Shown here in pieces: positions 20,241 to 32,700 of a DNA stretch of 64,000 nucleotides. The stretch covers positions 1-64,000 of the forward strand of contig VCJN01001728.1 in assembly GCA_006384855.1 (NCBI GenBank), in the 5' to 3' direction. This stretch comes from Tetraselmis striata (taxonomy: Eukaryota; Chlorophyta; Chlorodendrophyceae; Chlorodendrales; Chlorodendraceae). The translations under genes and the position numbers were made by a program. How positions within the stretch are numbered: position 1 is the stretch's first letter; every line of letters starts with the position of its first letter. Under the pieces are notes generated by a model. It worked only from the letters and a program-made list of their open reading frames with translations. It was not told the origin of the DNA and did no database searches.

Positions 20241-21420
20241 ATGTCCCTCTTCCATCGCTTGCTACTACTTGCAGCCTTCGTCTTACTTGTAACCCCTTGC
20301 ATCTATGCTGGGAACGATGATCACGAGGCTGGCCCTTCGGAGCGTCCGTCCCCGTTCGACAGGCGCGTTACTCAATTAGAGGACGCTATCAAGGAAGCTT
20401 CTCGCGACATATCAAAACAGCTGAGGAGCTGCTTCTCTCTACTGAAGGAGAGAGATCTCGTGAGCACTACCGCATGCTCATGTCGACAACTACACTTTTC
20501 GCGAAGGACTGCTCGGGAGGCGCAGCTCGATGCTTTCATTCTCAAAGGCGAGGAGGCTAACATAATCCCGGAGGGAGCCGAAGGCAAGGCGGAGGCTCCT
20601 TCTGCTCCTTCTTCGCGTCGCTTGAAACGCGCTCGGCGCGGGGCGCAGGACGACGACTCTGACTCCGACGATGACGACTTCGGCAGTGACTCTAAGCTGC
20701 TTCCTCGAGAGCTTCCCCAGCCTCCTGGAGGTTTCAAGAAGAAGGTCACTGGTAAAACTCACGGTATCCGTACCCAGCAGTTTCAGTTTATGGCACTCGT
20801 TTTTTATATTACTTGGCAGCTATATGATACTATGATCCAAGCATACCCCGCCCGATATGAAGAAGGAGGTTCCCGCCAAGCGCCCCGTCCCAGTAGAGGA
20901 GATGAAGTCGTCCACTTTAGAGTGGACTGTACCTTGCTTTCTTAGGAATCTGCTTCGTACCACATACGAAGAAGCCATGATTCTATGCCTTCGGCACAAG
21001 TTTTCCTCCGATACTGCCGACATGTATCGTGGAGATGATATATGCGGCCCAGATATGACGATGTCCCCAAAAGAAAGAGCTCGTAAAGCTATGAAGCTGA
21101 CGAAGCCCTCGTATAGTAAGGCAGATCGGGCTTCCACCAACACTGGATGAGGTGGTCGTGGCGGTGGTGGTGGCCGTGGTTATTACGGCGGCAAGCGTAG
21201 TGGCCGTGGTGGCGGCGGCGGTAACCGTTTTGGAGGTCGTGGTTATTACAATGGTTTCGATCCCCTTGCTATGGCTTCAGTTATGGCCGGCAACTTATTG
21301 GCGCAACAAAATACCTATTCCGGCTTTTTACCTTCTGGTGGTCGTGTTATCGGCCCTTGCTATGGTTGTGGCGCGTTTGGCCACTTGAAGCATCACTGCC
21401 CGAATGCCAAGAATGGCTGA
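20241..21420 (+). pseudogene. DIRS gag-like protein with RGG region and zinc knuckle
   Basis: Frame 20241-20945 opens with a hydrophobic leader (MSLFHRLLLLAAFVLLV), which is unusual for gag, then has an acidic DDDSDSDDDDFGSD stretch. Near 20850 the meaningful frame shifts to 20857-21150 (LRHKFSSDTADMYRGDD). In that same frame, past a TGA at 21148-21150, a Gly/Arg/Tyr-rich RGG region (GGRGYYGGKRSGRGGG) leads to the zinc knuckle CYGCGAFGHLKHHC (CX2CX4HX4C) and a stop at 21418-21420. Zinc knuckle and RGG box indicate RNA binding, as expected of a retroelement gag. Confidence 0.7.
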
Positions 21421-21990
21421 TCTGATGTACATCTCCGGATGTGTACACGGCTTCCTACAGCATGTATTTGATACTTCGCTGTGATAATGCACCAGTGCAT
21501 TGATCCTCTGGGATTCGAGACTGTCCAAGCAGCTCTCTTTGTATTTCATCTTTTGGTTCCTGCTCTGGCTGATAGCTTCCTGAAGCTTGTGGAATATACC
21601 TTTGCTGTCCGTTCAGCATTTGGTTTGTAAGTAATGCTTCTGAGGCTGGCTGACTCTGATTCAGCTTTCATTTTGCCTTTTCTTCGCTACTGTTTCTCCA
21701 TGTCCTTTGGCTCTGATGCCTATTTGTTTTGCACTTAATTTCATGTGTATCGCTGATATTATTCATTTTTTTCCAGCTTACCTGTGCTTGAGCATATTTT
21801 TATATGTCTCTTGGAGCTTTGTATGCTCATTTTTTTGTCAGATTTCCTTTTGATATCTTTTAGTCTTTGAATTTCAAATTCGATTTTGAATTTTGGATTC
21901 TTCTCTCACCCTAATTTGCAGTAGAATATCAGCAGTTATATTCATTCCGTCTGTTTTTTCCTGCTATGTTATAGGTACCTCTTCTGGTCT
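21421..21990. other. T-rich spacer between gag and reverse transcriptase
   Basis: AT-rich with many short T runs and no coding signal. It may be an intron or internal spacer of the DIRS-like element. Confidence 0.5.
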
Positions 21991-23549
21991 TCATATTAAT
22001 CATCCTGATGATGAGTTTCACTGGGCTCTCAGAGAGCCTCTAGACAGATTTGAGATGGAGCAGGGCACACCCCTGTTCAGAGTTGGTACTTTGAAGAGGT
22101 CACTCCCGTTCTGGCGTTCTATATGCCGCCCTCGCTCACGGGTTTTGCGACGGATCGAGGATGGCTTTTCTCTTCGTTGGAAGACTGCCCCCCCCCCCCC
22201 CCCCCTGCACCAGCTGAGTTTCCCAACCTTAGAACGGCCCACCAGAATTCAGAGTTTGTGGATGAGTGTGTTGCTGAAATGGTGGCTGCTGGCCATGTTT
22301 ATGAGACATATGATAAACCTATTGTGGTTAGTCCTATAGGCGCTGTGTCTAAACCCCGCTCTGATAAGCTCCGGCTCATCATTGATATGCGTTATGTCAA
22401 TGAGGCTATTGATTGCCCTAAGTTCAAATTTGAGGGTCTCTTAGACCTTAAAGATATTATGATGAAAGGTGATCACATGATCGCTTTTGACTTGAAAACT
22501 GGTTTCAGTCACGTCGAGTTAATTCCTCTGCAAAACCTTATGTCGCCTTCCAAGGGAAGGGCAAGTATTACATGTTCAATAGCTGCTTACCTTTTGGATT
22601 GAAAATGGCTCCTTATGCCTTTGCTAAGACCATGTCTGAGCTGGTCAGATACTGGCGCAGAGAGGGTATTCGTGTCTTACCTATCTGGATGATTTTCTAT
22701 TTTGTGCCCCCACAGCTGCTGATGCATCAGTGCTCGGCAGAAGAATTATTTCTGACTTTGGTAAGTCAGGTTTGTGCCTTAATATGGAGAAGAGCACCCC
22801 AGCTCCCGTTCAATTGCTCAGGCATTTAGACTTTATGGTTGACTCTACCACCGGTACTTTTTCTGTGCCAGAAGACCGATGGGATATATAGGTTACAGCA
22901 AGGCATCGCTGAATTGTTGTATTCCCGCAGAGGCAGAGTGTCTGTCAGCAAGTTGGCTAGTATTATCGGCCAAGCTATCTCCATGAGGCTGGCTCTTGGC
23001 TCTCTTGCTCAGCTTTATACCCGGCATCTGTATGCCGTTCAAAATTCAGTGTGTACCTGGTCCTCCTGGGTTTCTCTCACACCTGAAGCTAGGAATGAAC
23101 TGTCGTTCTGGGATGGATTAGACAGAAGTTCCTCTGTGGGCAGAATCTGGTCTCGTCAGCATGTGGTGGCAATGAATTTTGAAACTGATGCCAGTGATGT
23201 TGGTTGGGGTGGTCTTCTAATAAATTGCCTGTCAGATTCCCATCAACTTATCGCTCATGAGTTCTTCACTCTGTGGGAGAGAGCCCAGTCCTCTACCTTC
23301 AGAGAGCTGGCAGGAGTTATCAGATGCATAATGTCTTTTATTACATTTTGTGTTGGCGCACTTGTAGTCATCCAGACTGATAACCAGAACCTCCTATGGA
23401 TTGTGGGGGAAGGTAGCAGATCTATCCCTATTAATGATCTGGCTATTGAATTACACCTTCTGTGTGTAAAGTATGATATCACCCTGGATTTACATTGGGT
23501 TCCCAGAGAAAGGAATGTCCGTGCTGACGCTATCATTCAGCAAATATGA
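21990..23549 (+). pseudogene. DIRS reverse transcriptase and RNase H, frameshifted
   Basis: Reverse transcriptase pieces appear in order: NHPDDEFHWALREP, then after a poly-C run (22189-22205) EFVDECVAEMVAAGHVYE, SPIGAVSKPRSDKLRLIIDM, DLKTGFSHVELIP, CLPFGLKMAPYAFAKTMSEL, and in another frame the catalytic YLDDFLFCAP (about 22684-22713). RNase H follows at 22839-23549: FETDASDVGWGGL (first Asp), SSTFRELAGVIRCI, VIQTDNQNLLWIV and LHWVPRERNVRADAI, the DIRS/Ty3-like RNase H pattern. At least three frame changes break it. The enzyme would copy element RNA into DNA. Confidence 0.85.
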
Positions 23550-25080
23550 GGACACTAGTGACTGGATGTTACACAGTTATAATTTTCAGATGCTGGATGC
23601 CCGATGGGGTCCTCACAATGCTGACCTCTTTGCGAGCAGCAGAAATGCACACTGTAGTGTGTTCTTTTCTCAGTTTTGGTGCCCTGGCACTCATGGTGTC
23701 AACTCTATGCACCATGACTGGTCTCAGTTCAATTGCTGGATTATCCCCCCTTTCAGAATGGTGGGTGATGTGCTCAGGCACATGCACACTTGTGCTGCTA
23801 CGGGCACTTTGATTATCCCCTTTTGGGACTCCTCCTCCTGGTGGCATGTCCTTGCACCTGACGGTGCTCACTTCACTGACGTTGTCATAGACTGGCTGTG
23901 GCTTCCCAAGGAGGACCCTGCCCTTTTCCTCCTGGGCCAGAACAGCGGCAACCAGAAATCAAATCGACCGCATTCTGGCATTCTGGCCATCCGGATCGAC
24001 TTTTCACGGTCAGGCGCTCCAGTTCTCCCGCTCGCGGACCGCTGCGTCCACGTACGGCGGCCGCCCACGCTGCTCCCCCTCCCGGTGGTTATGAGATGCC
24101 GGCGACCCCTTGGGATGAGTTCGGTATTAATAGGGATGACCCCATCGAGTGCTCCCTTCTGAATGACCTTCGTATTTCTGCTCGTAATACTGTCGCCGAG
24201 AGCACTGGCTCCGGCTATGCCTACGCATGGCGCCCCTTCCTGAAGTGGTGCGCCTCCCTCTCAGTTCCCAGGAACCCCCTGGCAGCCTCGGATGAGACGG
24301 TGGTTCTCTATTTACAGTTCATTGCTAATGCGGCTGAGTCGTACTCGGAAATAAAAACAGCTTCCGCTGCGATTGCGTTCCACCAACGTAGTAATCTTTA
24401 CAATCATCTTCCGACCCTCTCTCCGTGGGCCGCTATGGTGAGAGAGACGGCTAAGCGCTCTATCGGCCTCAGGGTTTCCAATCGCAAAGAGCCTTTCCTT
24501 TGGCGGGATGTTGTCGCGTTCACGTCTGCGTATACGCATGAGAGTGCTCCTTATAGTCACTTGGTAGTCGCAGTCCTATGCGTCCTGTGTTTTGGCGCAA
24601 TGTGCCGGTTCGACTGCGCGTCGGGCTTGAGACACACCGATGTCGTTTTCGCCCCGGGCGATAAATTTGTGACGATTGCATTCATTAAAAGAAAAGCGGA
24701 TCGGTATCGTCAAGGGACTCATGTTGTTATATCTGAGATTCCCGGCCGGCTGCTAGCAGCGGTTGATGAATTTGAATCGGCCTACTGGTAGGCAAGCTCA
24801 TGTTCGTCCTATTTTTCAAGGCTTTGTTGGCAAATTTGTCCGGGCTTCCCCAGGCGAAACTGATCCCAATGGCAAAATTGTTGCAGTTGCCCAGTACTTC
24901 AAGGTAATTGTCACAATGGATGGCCTCCATTATGGGCGTTACTGCTAAAGAGTTCCTAGCTACTTACGCATCACACTCTTACTTGCCGTAGTGGCGGTGC
25001 TTCGGCCGCTGCTAATGCCGGGCGGGATTGCCCGAGAGGATTGGGGCCAACATATGGGTTCCATTAGTGTTTCGTGCCAA
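23546..25080 (+). pseudogene. DIRS spacer domain and tyrosine recombinase, frameshifted
   Basis: 23546-23900, read in the 23473 frame, has RWGPHNADLFASSRNAHCSV and WWHVLAPDG, the segment that links RNase H to the recombinase in DIRS/PAT elements. 23898-24791 has the recombinase core-binding region (SGYAYAWRPFLKWCASLSVP) and the first catalytic Arg in CFGAMCRFDCASGLRHTDV. Beyond the stop at 24789 the catalytic box is still readable across frames as FLATYASHS and RSGGASAAANAG, then a W/YMK-type end near 25080. This corresponds to HSxRSGGA...A..G of DIRS recombinases. Recombinases of this type insert circular cDNA without target duplications. Confidence 0.8.
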
Positions 25081-25614
25081 GTCAGTATATGAAGAGTAGT
25101 GACGAAAGACTGCTCTCCGTATCTCGCGCAATCATGCCCGCCCCATCGGGTTCCACTGTTGTGGACGAGCGGCCGGTCGCTCCTGAAATATCGTGCACCC
25201 GTGCCTTGCGAGGCCCCCATGCCGGAATCTGAACCGGACGAGTGCACAGTTCCTGAGGTGGACGGTCGCCCAGAGAATATTTTTACTTGGTATGTTCCAG
25301 ATCATGCTAATGAGGATGATTCATGAGTTTGACTGACTCTACACTGGCTCCGCCGATCTTGCTTACGCTCGGTTGCACACTGAGGCTACGTACTAGTGTT
25401 GTCTCAGTGCCTGCCGCTCAATTGCGAGCGGGCACGGCTCGGAAAACCCAGATACTGCAAATATAGGGACCGCCGCAGTATAGATAGGGCGGGCGGAGAC
25501 AAGGATCGCATGAGTGCATTCGACCAGCATGACTAGTCCTTAATGTAAGCCTATAGGGACTTCATATCGCATTTATCATTCCATCACCGGACATCCACAT
25601 ACAACCCTGCCCTG

Positions 25615-25690
25615 GTAAAAAAGTAAAGTTCGCCCCGGGACATCGGCCGAAGCACTTGACCTATAATGCGCCAACTGCAGTCCTAGAAAT
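25615..25690. repeat. Dispersed repeat, shared with 48810-48890
   Basis: AAGTAAAGTTCGCCCCGGGA then CATCGGCCGAAGCA and GCGCCAACTGCAGTCCTAG match 48810-48890 (AAGTAAAGTTCGCTCTTGGA, CATTGGCCGAAGCA, GCGCCAACTGCAGCCTTAG). Confidence 0.75.
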
Positions 25691-25770
25691 TATTTATTAC
25701 ATCAGTCCTTTAACATATGCGCACTTTAAACACAACTCACACGAACTATTATGAAAGGTTGCCAGCATAG
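25690..25770 (-). repeat. Retroelement 3'-tail copy, shared with 13600-13680
   Basis: TACATCAGTCCTTTAACATA, TGCGCACT and TATGAAAGGTTGCCAGCA match 13614-13680 at most positions, in the same orientation as the 13.6-14.8 kb pseudogene. Confidence 0.7.
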
Positions 25771-26109
25771 GTCTGCAGTACGAACTGCGCAGTCGTAGGT
25801 CTAGCATAGCCCGTATATATACCATTGCCTCATACTGCCCTGGGCTGGTACTTTGCGCTTGTGTAGTGACTTGCCCCCCGCGCCTCCTGCCTGCTTGCCG
25901 CCCGTACCAGTAGCAGTACTTTGCCTTCATCGCCCGCGCCCGCGTAGTGCAACCAAACCCTCCACAGCACAGTCGTTATCCGGCACTGCGCCATGATTAT
26001 TGATGTCATATGGCGCACACTGCCCCTACTCCCAGCATCATCTCGCCATAGAGACCTGCGGTAGCGACCACCTGCCCCCACCTCCGAACAGTTCAGGGCT
26101 CGAAATGGT

Positions 26110-27613
26110 GCAGGCGCGCCTCAAGACGCTGCTGGTGACCCCAGCGACGGGAGCGACCCCTAGTGGCCGCCGCGCCACTGTGCTGGGCCTGAACCCAGAG
26201 TTCTCAGCAGACGTCTTCAAGTACACGGTGCGCCTCGCCGTTGGTGCTGCTTCCACGCGGTGGGCCGCTGCAACCACCGGCACCGGCTGACGACGCCTAG
26301 TTTCAGCACGGCGACCGCGCCCGCTGCGGCACAGCGGCCGAGTTCACAGAAACCGAGGCTGATGCCTTTTCGAGTAGCTGCCTTGGTCTAGACCTATAGG
26401 CCTCTCGTGGATGTTCGTTCTCTCCCATCAGGTCCGACAACCCACAGGCAAGGTGGGCAACCCGGGAAGGTGGGCGATCTGGAAAATACGAGAGCCTCAC
26501 AGCAAGGCATGCGCCGGCGCCGGTCAACTCGCGCCAGCTCAGCGCAGAGGTCGATATTTACTCGCAATGTATCCGGCTAAAATTCGCATACAGGCTAAAA
26601 GTCGCCTACAGGCCAACAGGCTTTTACGCGCGCCATACCGCGCCCAGCCACGCGGTTTTTATTAGGGGTAGTTACCCCTGGTACTTGCGACTACCGTACT
26701 ACTGATGCGGTCATCAACCCGTCCGCCATAGTCATTTAAAAAAATAAGCGACTAGCGACTCAGTGATTTATAGACGGCGCGAGGAGCAGCACATACAGTC
26801 GCTAAAGGATTATCCGCCCGCCCGCGCGCTTCCGAGTCGCTATGCCAGCTGATAGCCTCCCTGAACTCCGGAAGCAGGCAACGTCAAAAATACATTCAGA
26901 TAGTCCTTAGTTGTATGTAGTCGCTACAGCTTCTGAAGCGCCCCCTTGACCCGTTCATTTGGCGGGCAGCTGGAGGTCGGCACCGACGTCGAGGCAGTGG
27001 AGATTTCCGCGGCCGCGGGACGCATTGAGGACGATGAGGGGCTGTCGATCAAGCTACTGGTGGCGGCCGGCAATGGCGTCGTGGCGCTGACCCCCGGCCG
27101 AACCACCAAGGTACGGGTGGCCACAAGCCCCGACCCCCGGAATCTCTTGCGGCCATGTACATTTCCCGAGGCAGCCAGCGCCGCTGATGGGTGGTGCCGT
27201 TGGGGACGACACGCCCCCCACGACTGTTTTAATGGACATATTGTATCTCCTGATACCTTTGTCTGCTCCAGGCAGGTCTAATTGAATCTATAAAACCACA
27301 TGGACATGGATATCTATACTCGGTATATATGTTCATCACTTTCTGTACTGATCCATATTAACATACCTATCAGCCGGCTACTGAGCTATTCAAACAATCA
27401 TCGGCCCACCGCCTGTGCCCCTTACATGCATAGGTGGACATCGTGGTGGCGGCGGACGACCCCACGCGCGCGAGCAAGGCCACGTACTCGCTGGCCATCC
27501 GGCGCGCGCAGTGCCCCAAGACCGCCGCCAAGAACAAGAGGATGCGCCTCGGCACCGGCGCGGCCCTGGCGGCTGTGGCGGCCCTGCTGGGCGTCGCCCT
27601 GGCGCGCAAGTGA
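26110..27613 (+). CDS. Cadherin-like beta-sandwich protein with C-terminal membrane anchor (partial)
   Basis: Three plus-strand exons make a cadherin-like beta-sandwich (PF12733-like). The first, from about 26110, follows a GTGCAG acceptor: RLKTLLVTPATGATPSGRRA, then LNPEFSADVFKYTVRLAVG. The second, 26970-27110, has VEISAAAGRIEDD and LLVAAGNGVVALTPGRTTK and ends at a GTACGG donor. The third, 27434-27613, starts VDIVVAADDPTRASKATYSL and reads AIRRA. Exons two and three join in phase. The family pattern 'L..L.V..G.L.P.F...Y.V.V ... L..G.N.V...V ... YT/SL.I.R' is clear. After the domain comes a basic spacer and a 17-residue hydrophobic segment (GAALAAVAALLGVALA) ending RK-stop, a tail-anchor-like end. 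The start and end of exon one are uncertain, and the 5' part of the gene was not found. Such domains bind surfaces or carbohydrates in bacterial and algal proteins; the role here is unknown. Confidence 0.6.
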
Positions 27614-27706
27614 GGCGGGACCCCGCCCGGCCATATTGAATAAACGGAAGGAAATAAAGGGATGGGAGTGGGAGGAGGGCATGCTGGTGGTCGTGCATGC
27701 GGTGGC

Positions 27707-27711
27707 TGTAA
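27707..27711 (+). terminator. TGTAA polyadenylation-type signal
   Basis: TGTAA lies 94 bp after the stop codon at 27611-27613, the usual distance for the chlorophycean polyadenylation signal. Confidence 0.5.
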
Positions 27712-27713
27712 GG

Positions 27714-29757
27714 CAATGCCATGATGAGTCACCCGCAGGCATGGCATGACAACGGTGGCGAGTGGGGCGACCGGCATCGGTTGGGCATCCAGGCACCATC
27801 TGTCACCACTCCAGGTGAAAGCGGATTCAGAGGTGCATATGCTGGGGGCTCGCTTGGGGCTCCCAATGCACGCACCTATTGTCCGTTGTACGGCATCCTC
27901 TGCCGGGCAGATACGCGCCGTCGGAGCTACAGCCCATGTTCAGCCGTGCAGGTGCTGACGCACCTGGAACATACGTACCCGTACTACAAGCTTCAGATTA
28001 GGGTTGCACCCAACCTATACGAACATGCGCAATAGCGTTCCCGCAACAGGTGCGTCTGCGCTTGAGGCCTGGCGGGCATGGCAGGTCTTGTCCGCAGTGT
28101 TTTTGTTTCTAATACCTCGGCACCCGCACTTGAGGGGTGGGCGGTCCTCCCGCTATGGGCATCCGTCACCAAGCACGCCGAACGCGTCACCGCAGCGGCG
28201 ATGGGCCCCGTCCTTTGCAGCCTGCCATCTCAGCGCCGTTCTACACTGCTCGAGCGGATGTGCTCTGACTGGCGTCTGTGTCTTCGCCGCGCTGGGTGTG
28301 TCTATCTACACGCGGACTGTTGCTGCCGCCTCAATGTCCCGATCTTGTGAATCTCGCGGGAGCGGTGCACCTGTAGCTGATCCATCTTGTGGTGTGTGTG
28401 CTTGCTCGGTGGTAGCCGCTGACTGAGCAAGCGTACCTACATTATGTCATTCAGTCAGGTGTGACACGCGCCCTATTGAGATGTTACGCCAATTTACTTA
28501 CTATGAGCCGCGCATAAAACTGCGGATTCTCCGGGTAATGGGACAATCGTCCTCAGTATTGACTCTCCCGGGTCAACTTGTACTGCTCATACTTATGTGG
28601 CGCAAATACATAAAATGGGCATCCATGGCGGGAGATCGCCCTGTTTCACATCAGCATGCGGCGGCGTGGAGTACAACTGTGCCACTACTACCCGTACATG
28701 CGCATCTCAGAGAGGGTCCGGCACGTGAAGGCCGGGGTAGATAAGAGGAGGCGACGACACTGCAACTGGCATCGCATGCAACGGATGCACTCTGCCGGGA
28801 CTGCGCGGCGGTGTCCCTTGCCAGTGGCCGCCCTGCCCGGCCCGGTCGCGGCAATCGGAGTGAGCTGCGTCTTCGCCTCTCCGGTGCGTGTTGGGCGCCC
28901 GCGGCGGCGTCACTCCTGCTTGGCAGCGCGGTGGGTGTCCCACGAGCTTGCAGCGACGGTGATGACAGAGTGCGCGCACAGGATCGCCCACAGCCTGTAG
29001 ACGTAGAGACCCATGTGAGCGGAGGGGGGCTCAACCGCCAGCGGGCTGCCAGACCGCGCCGATCTTCCCATGCAAATCCCGCCGTCACGGGTAGTTCATC
29101 CAATGACTTGTGTAAATCTTCAAGCCTACCGTTTCCCCCAAAACCCGTGACTATATTTACACGGCCAATCGTAATGCGTTTCTTGATGATAGGACCTCTG
29201 CCACACTCACTGACCGCTGAGGAAGACGGCCGTCGACACTCGGGGCTCTGAAAACACACAGGCTGCCGAAATAGAAAGTTACCAATAAAGGGAATAATTC
29301 AGGAGCTCAAAGATCATTATGCGTCGGCTTCGATTCCGCCCCTATACTGGTTGCCATCTGTTCCAACAAACACTGCATTTGGCGAACGAAATGCGATAGG
29401 AGGGCTGCCCTGCGAACACCGGTATTCCAGGTGCTCTACCCCTGCAGGTGCACTACCAGCCTATGGGGTGGCATGACTATAGGTGCCCGTAACTGTCTAT
29501 TGATTACAATTTGGCGCTTCTAGCACATGTAATCAACTAATGTAAAAAATGCTAATAATCAACAAACGAATTGCCGAGATGTACAACAGTCCAATAAGAA
29601 TCAGCCAAGAGGGAACCGGGAACATCAAGTAAACCAAGAATCAGCAAAAAAGAGAACATATGTTTCTTGACCTCCAAATTTTTTGATGAAAGTAGGAAGG
29701 GCAAGCTAGGAGTGGGAGGCAGGGGATGGGGGTGGGGGGGGGGGGGGAGCACCGCAC
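27714..29757. other. No gene recognised; probable 3' part of the PGAP1-like gene
   Basis: Several GC-rich frames on both strands (for example 28078-28350 + and 29259-28651 -) show no family motif. By gene order the last PGAP1 exons should lie somewhere here on the minus strand, but I could not identify them. Confidence 0.4.
29731..29747. repeat. Poly-G run
   Basis: G run just after the donor of the exon ending at 29758; poly-C on the gene's sense strand. A second run lies at 29868-29892, upstream of the same exon. Confidence 0.9.
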
Positions 29758-32700
29758 CAGTGCGCCTTGCTCAAGGCAAAGGCAGCTATGCAGCTGAGAG
29801 AGGCAACGGACGCGAGCGCTCCTTCCTGCGAACAAGATAATATGAACGTGCCAGGGGCGGCACCAAAGGGGGGTGGGGGGGGGGGGGGGGGGTCAGACGT
29901 GCCAATTTCAGACGTGCTAACTAAATCTGCAGAAGTTGCGTGAGACATATTTGGGAAACACAGGCTATGAATACACTGGGCCACGAAACTCGCTGGGATA
30001 TGAGAGTTGCCGGGATGTGCTAAGGAGAGTCTGTTGCATTGAATAGCGAAAGACACTCGAGCACGCCGCTGAAATGAATAGCGGGTAGTAGCGCGTTTTA
30101 TAATTGCAGTGAAGTCTACGTCGCATATGATCAGCGTGGGTGGAGGCGCTCTTTGCCTCACCTGCCAGCCCGCGCCAGCCGCCGTTCCAAGCGCGGCACC
30201 GTGTGCCCTAGACGCCTCTGATGCGTAACGCCGCACCACGCTGGCCACCGCAACGGGCAGCGCAAGGACGACCTCCGCCGTGGACGGCGCATGGCGGCTG
30301 CCGCCCGGCAGTGCCAGCCAGGCTCCGAAGGCGGGAGCGGAGCCGATCGCCGCCAGCGCCAGCATGCCGCCCTGCAGGCTGGCGCACGGCTGCATGCCGT
30401 CCAGCAGTGCAAGACGCATGAGAGGAGATAGGGGGCGAGGAAAGGGGAGGGGAATGTGAGTGCAGATAGGTGCAGAAGAGGGCAGATGGCGACATTTGAT
30501 AATGTCAGTGCCGCATCCTATCGCCGTGGGTCAACCACAAGCGCCCTACAGGTAGCTCTAACGTGACCTACTGCCGTGGAGTGCAGAATGCTGAGCAGAG
30601 ATTCAACACCAATAAGGCATGGTGCGAGATAGTGACCGACTGCGCCTTGTGGAAGAAAAGCTCTGGACCCTGTGAGGTTACATGCCCCCATGCCCTCATG
30701 CTAGGCGGAGGCAGCGCAGCAGAAGCACCGCCGCCCCGCTCCCGCCCGCATCTGCCCCATCGCACGAGACCGCGGTTGCTCACTAGCATTCAGTCACCGA
30801 AAAGTGCTAGCATCACCAGAGTGCTACCCTACCGTTCCCTGGGATTCCGTCGTGTGTGGGTGACCTCGCACGGCCCATCATCCAGGTTTATTCCCTGATA
30901 GGACAGGTGCCACTACTGATTGACTGACATGCAGCATCCGCATTTCCCACTCGATACACTTTCCAACCTGTGCCAAAAACGCAAACACAAACACAAACAC
31001 AACTCCGTGCCCGTGCATGGCTTGTGAATGGTGAGTGAACCGATGCTCACGGATGGCACGTAGACAGGAGGCGCGCAAGGGTGGTATCCTCTTCGGTGCA
31101 CGGGGAACCGCGAGACAGGCGCCATACTGACAGGATCACCGCCAGAGTCCTACCTGCTTGGCGGACTTCGATGCCAAGGCGGCGGTTGTTTGAGTGGTGG
31201 AAACGTGGACTGAAAGTTGACACCGGGAAGCATTGGGGCGTCAGTGGGCGGCTGAAGCAATGTTGCGGCAAAGAAGCCACAGGGAGGAAGGGGAGGGGCG
31301 ACATGGGTGTAGCGTGTAGTAGGAGTAGCATGCTAGATGGAACGGTGAGAGGGCGCTGCACCTGTGAGGGCGGTGGCATAGATAAGGAAGGGATGCAGGC
31401 AAGCAGCCGACCCCAGCCACACCGCGGTGCACAGCCGCCCCGCTACAACAGACAGGGGCGCTGCTGTCGCGCCGCTGGAGTGCGCTGAGCACATCGGCGG
31501 GCGCGCCAACAGCACGCCAAGGACTGCGGCAAGGCCAGCGGCGAGCAGCGCCAGCAGCCCGGCGAGCAGCCACAGCAGGATGGCGGCCGCAACCGCAGCA
31601 ATAGCTGATGCCGACTGCCCGCTGGTGCGCACTGAGGTCCCCAGCATCGCAGCTGTGTGGAGGAAGAGCAGGGGGGGCGCTGCCAGCGCCTCTGCCAGCG
31701 CGGCTGTTGCGGAGGCGCCCCTGCCCCTGGCGGCTGCGGCTAGCAGCTGCGCAGCCGCCAGGGCGCCGGCATGCGGCAGAGCTGATTGCGCCGCCTCCGC
31801 TGCTGGCTCGAACAGGCAGGGAGCCACCCGGACCTGCCCGGGCAGAACACCGACAGCGGCCACAGCGACGCAATTACACACAGAAATATCCCTGAGGCCA
31901 CCATGAGGTCTGCAAGTGGGGTGAAGATAAGAGAGGTCGTCGATTTCCACTGAAGAAAGAAAACCACAAACAAAAGGCTTCAACAGAAAGAACGGGCGCT
32001 TTCAGAAGCTTGACGCCCGTGAACAAGGTCACACAGTACACATGTAGCCATGGCTCATCAATTGTTGTGCATGCGTGCATGCATGTACATTACTGTATTG
32101 GAATTGCTTGAGAGCCATATCATACGGAAATGGCGTCATCAGATAATCCTTGTCATCATCTGCCGTTCGCGCACCGTGGGCTGCCACGTAGACAGCGTTA
32201 ATGCATGACAAGAGACATGATTCATACGGACAAACATCAAATTCGTTGGTCTGTCATCAGATATCGCACGCCGCTTCTACTTCAGCCGCCGCCATTGCGC
32301 CCGCGAACACAGTCTTTTCAACGACACACAGGCCTGTCTCGTGTCTCCCGCCCCGTCCCTCCCACCCATTCAGACTGGACAGTCATGGAGCGTCCCAGCT
32401 TTGCCGTAGACGAAGTAGGAGGGCTTGCACGCACCTACGGCAACGCGCAGTTGGAGGGCAGCGCGTTCCCTCGGATGCTGGCCGTTGCCGGGGCCGCACT
32501 GGATGTAATGGACACACCACACACAGACGAAACGTACACCGACGAGGACAACATCGGGGCAACATGACCCTCCGTAGTGGTGAGAGGGGGGGTCACTATG
32601 TGGGTACGCCCCGCCTGGGTGTCCGTTGTGGAGATTGCTCGGTGGAGCCTACCATGGCGTCGGCGCGTGCCGGGCAGGTGGGTGGATTAGGCGAACATGT

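Larger units (their letters stand above)
20100..25455 (+). mobile_element. DIRS-like tyrosine-recombinase retrotransposon, decayed
   Basis: Gene order is gag with zinc knuckle, reverse transcriptase, DIRS-type RNase H, spacer, then tyrosine recombinase, all on the + strand. This order without an integrase is diagnostic of the DIRS superfamily. Possible decayed inverted end repeats are seen: the complement of 20105-20150 (GGCACGGAAAACCGGC) resembles 25430-25455 (GGCACGGCTCGGAAAACC). A 9-bp palindrome CCGCCGCAT...ATGCGGCGG lies at about 20130-20150 upstream of gag. Every gene has frameshifts or stops, so the copy is dead. End positions are approximate. Confidence 0.8.
25330..26090. other. No gene recognised; repeat fragments
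   Basis: Contains the DIRS end region to about 25455, then two dispersed repeat pieces (25615-25690 and 25690-25770). Frames 25800-26081 show no family motif. Confidence 0.5.
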
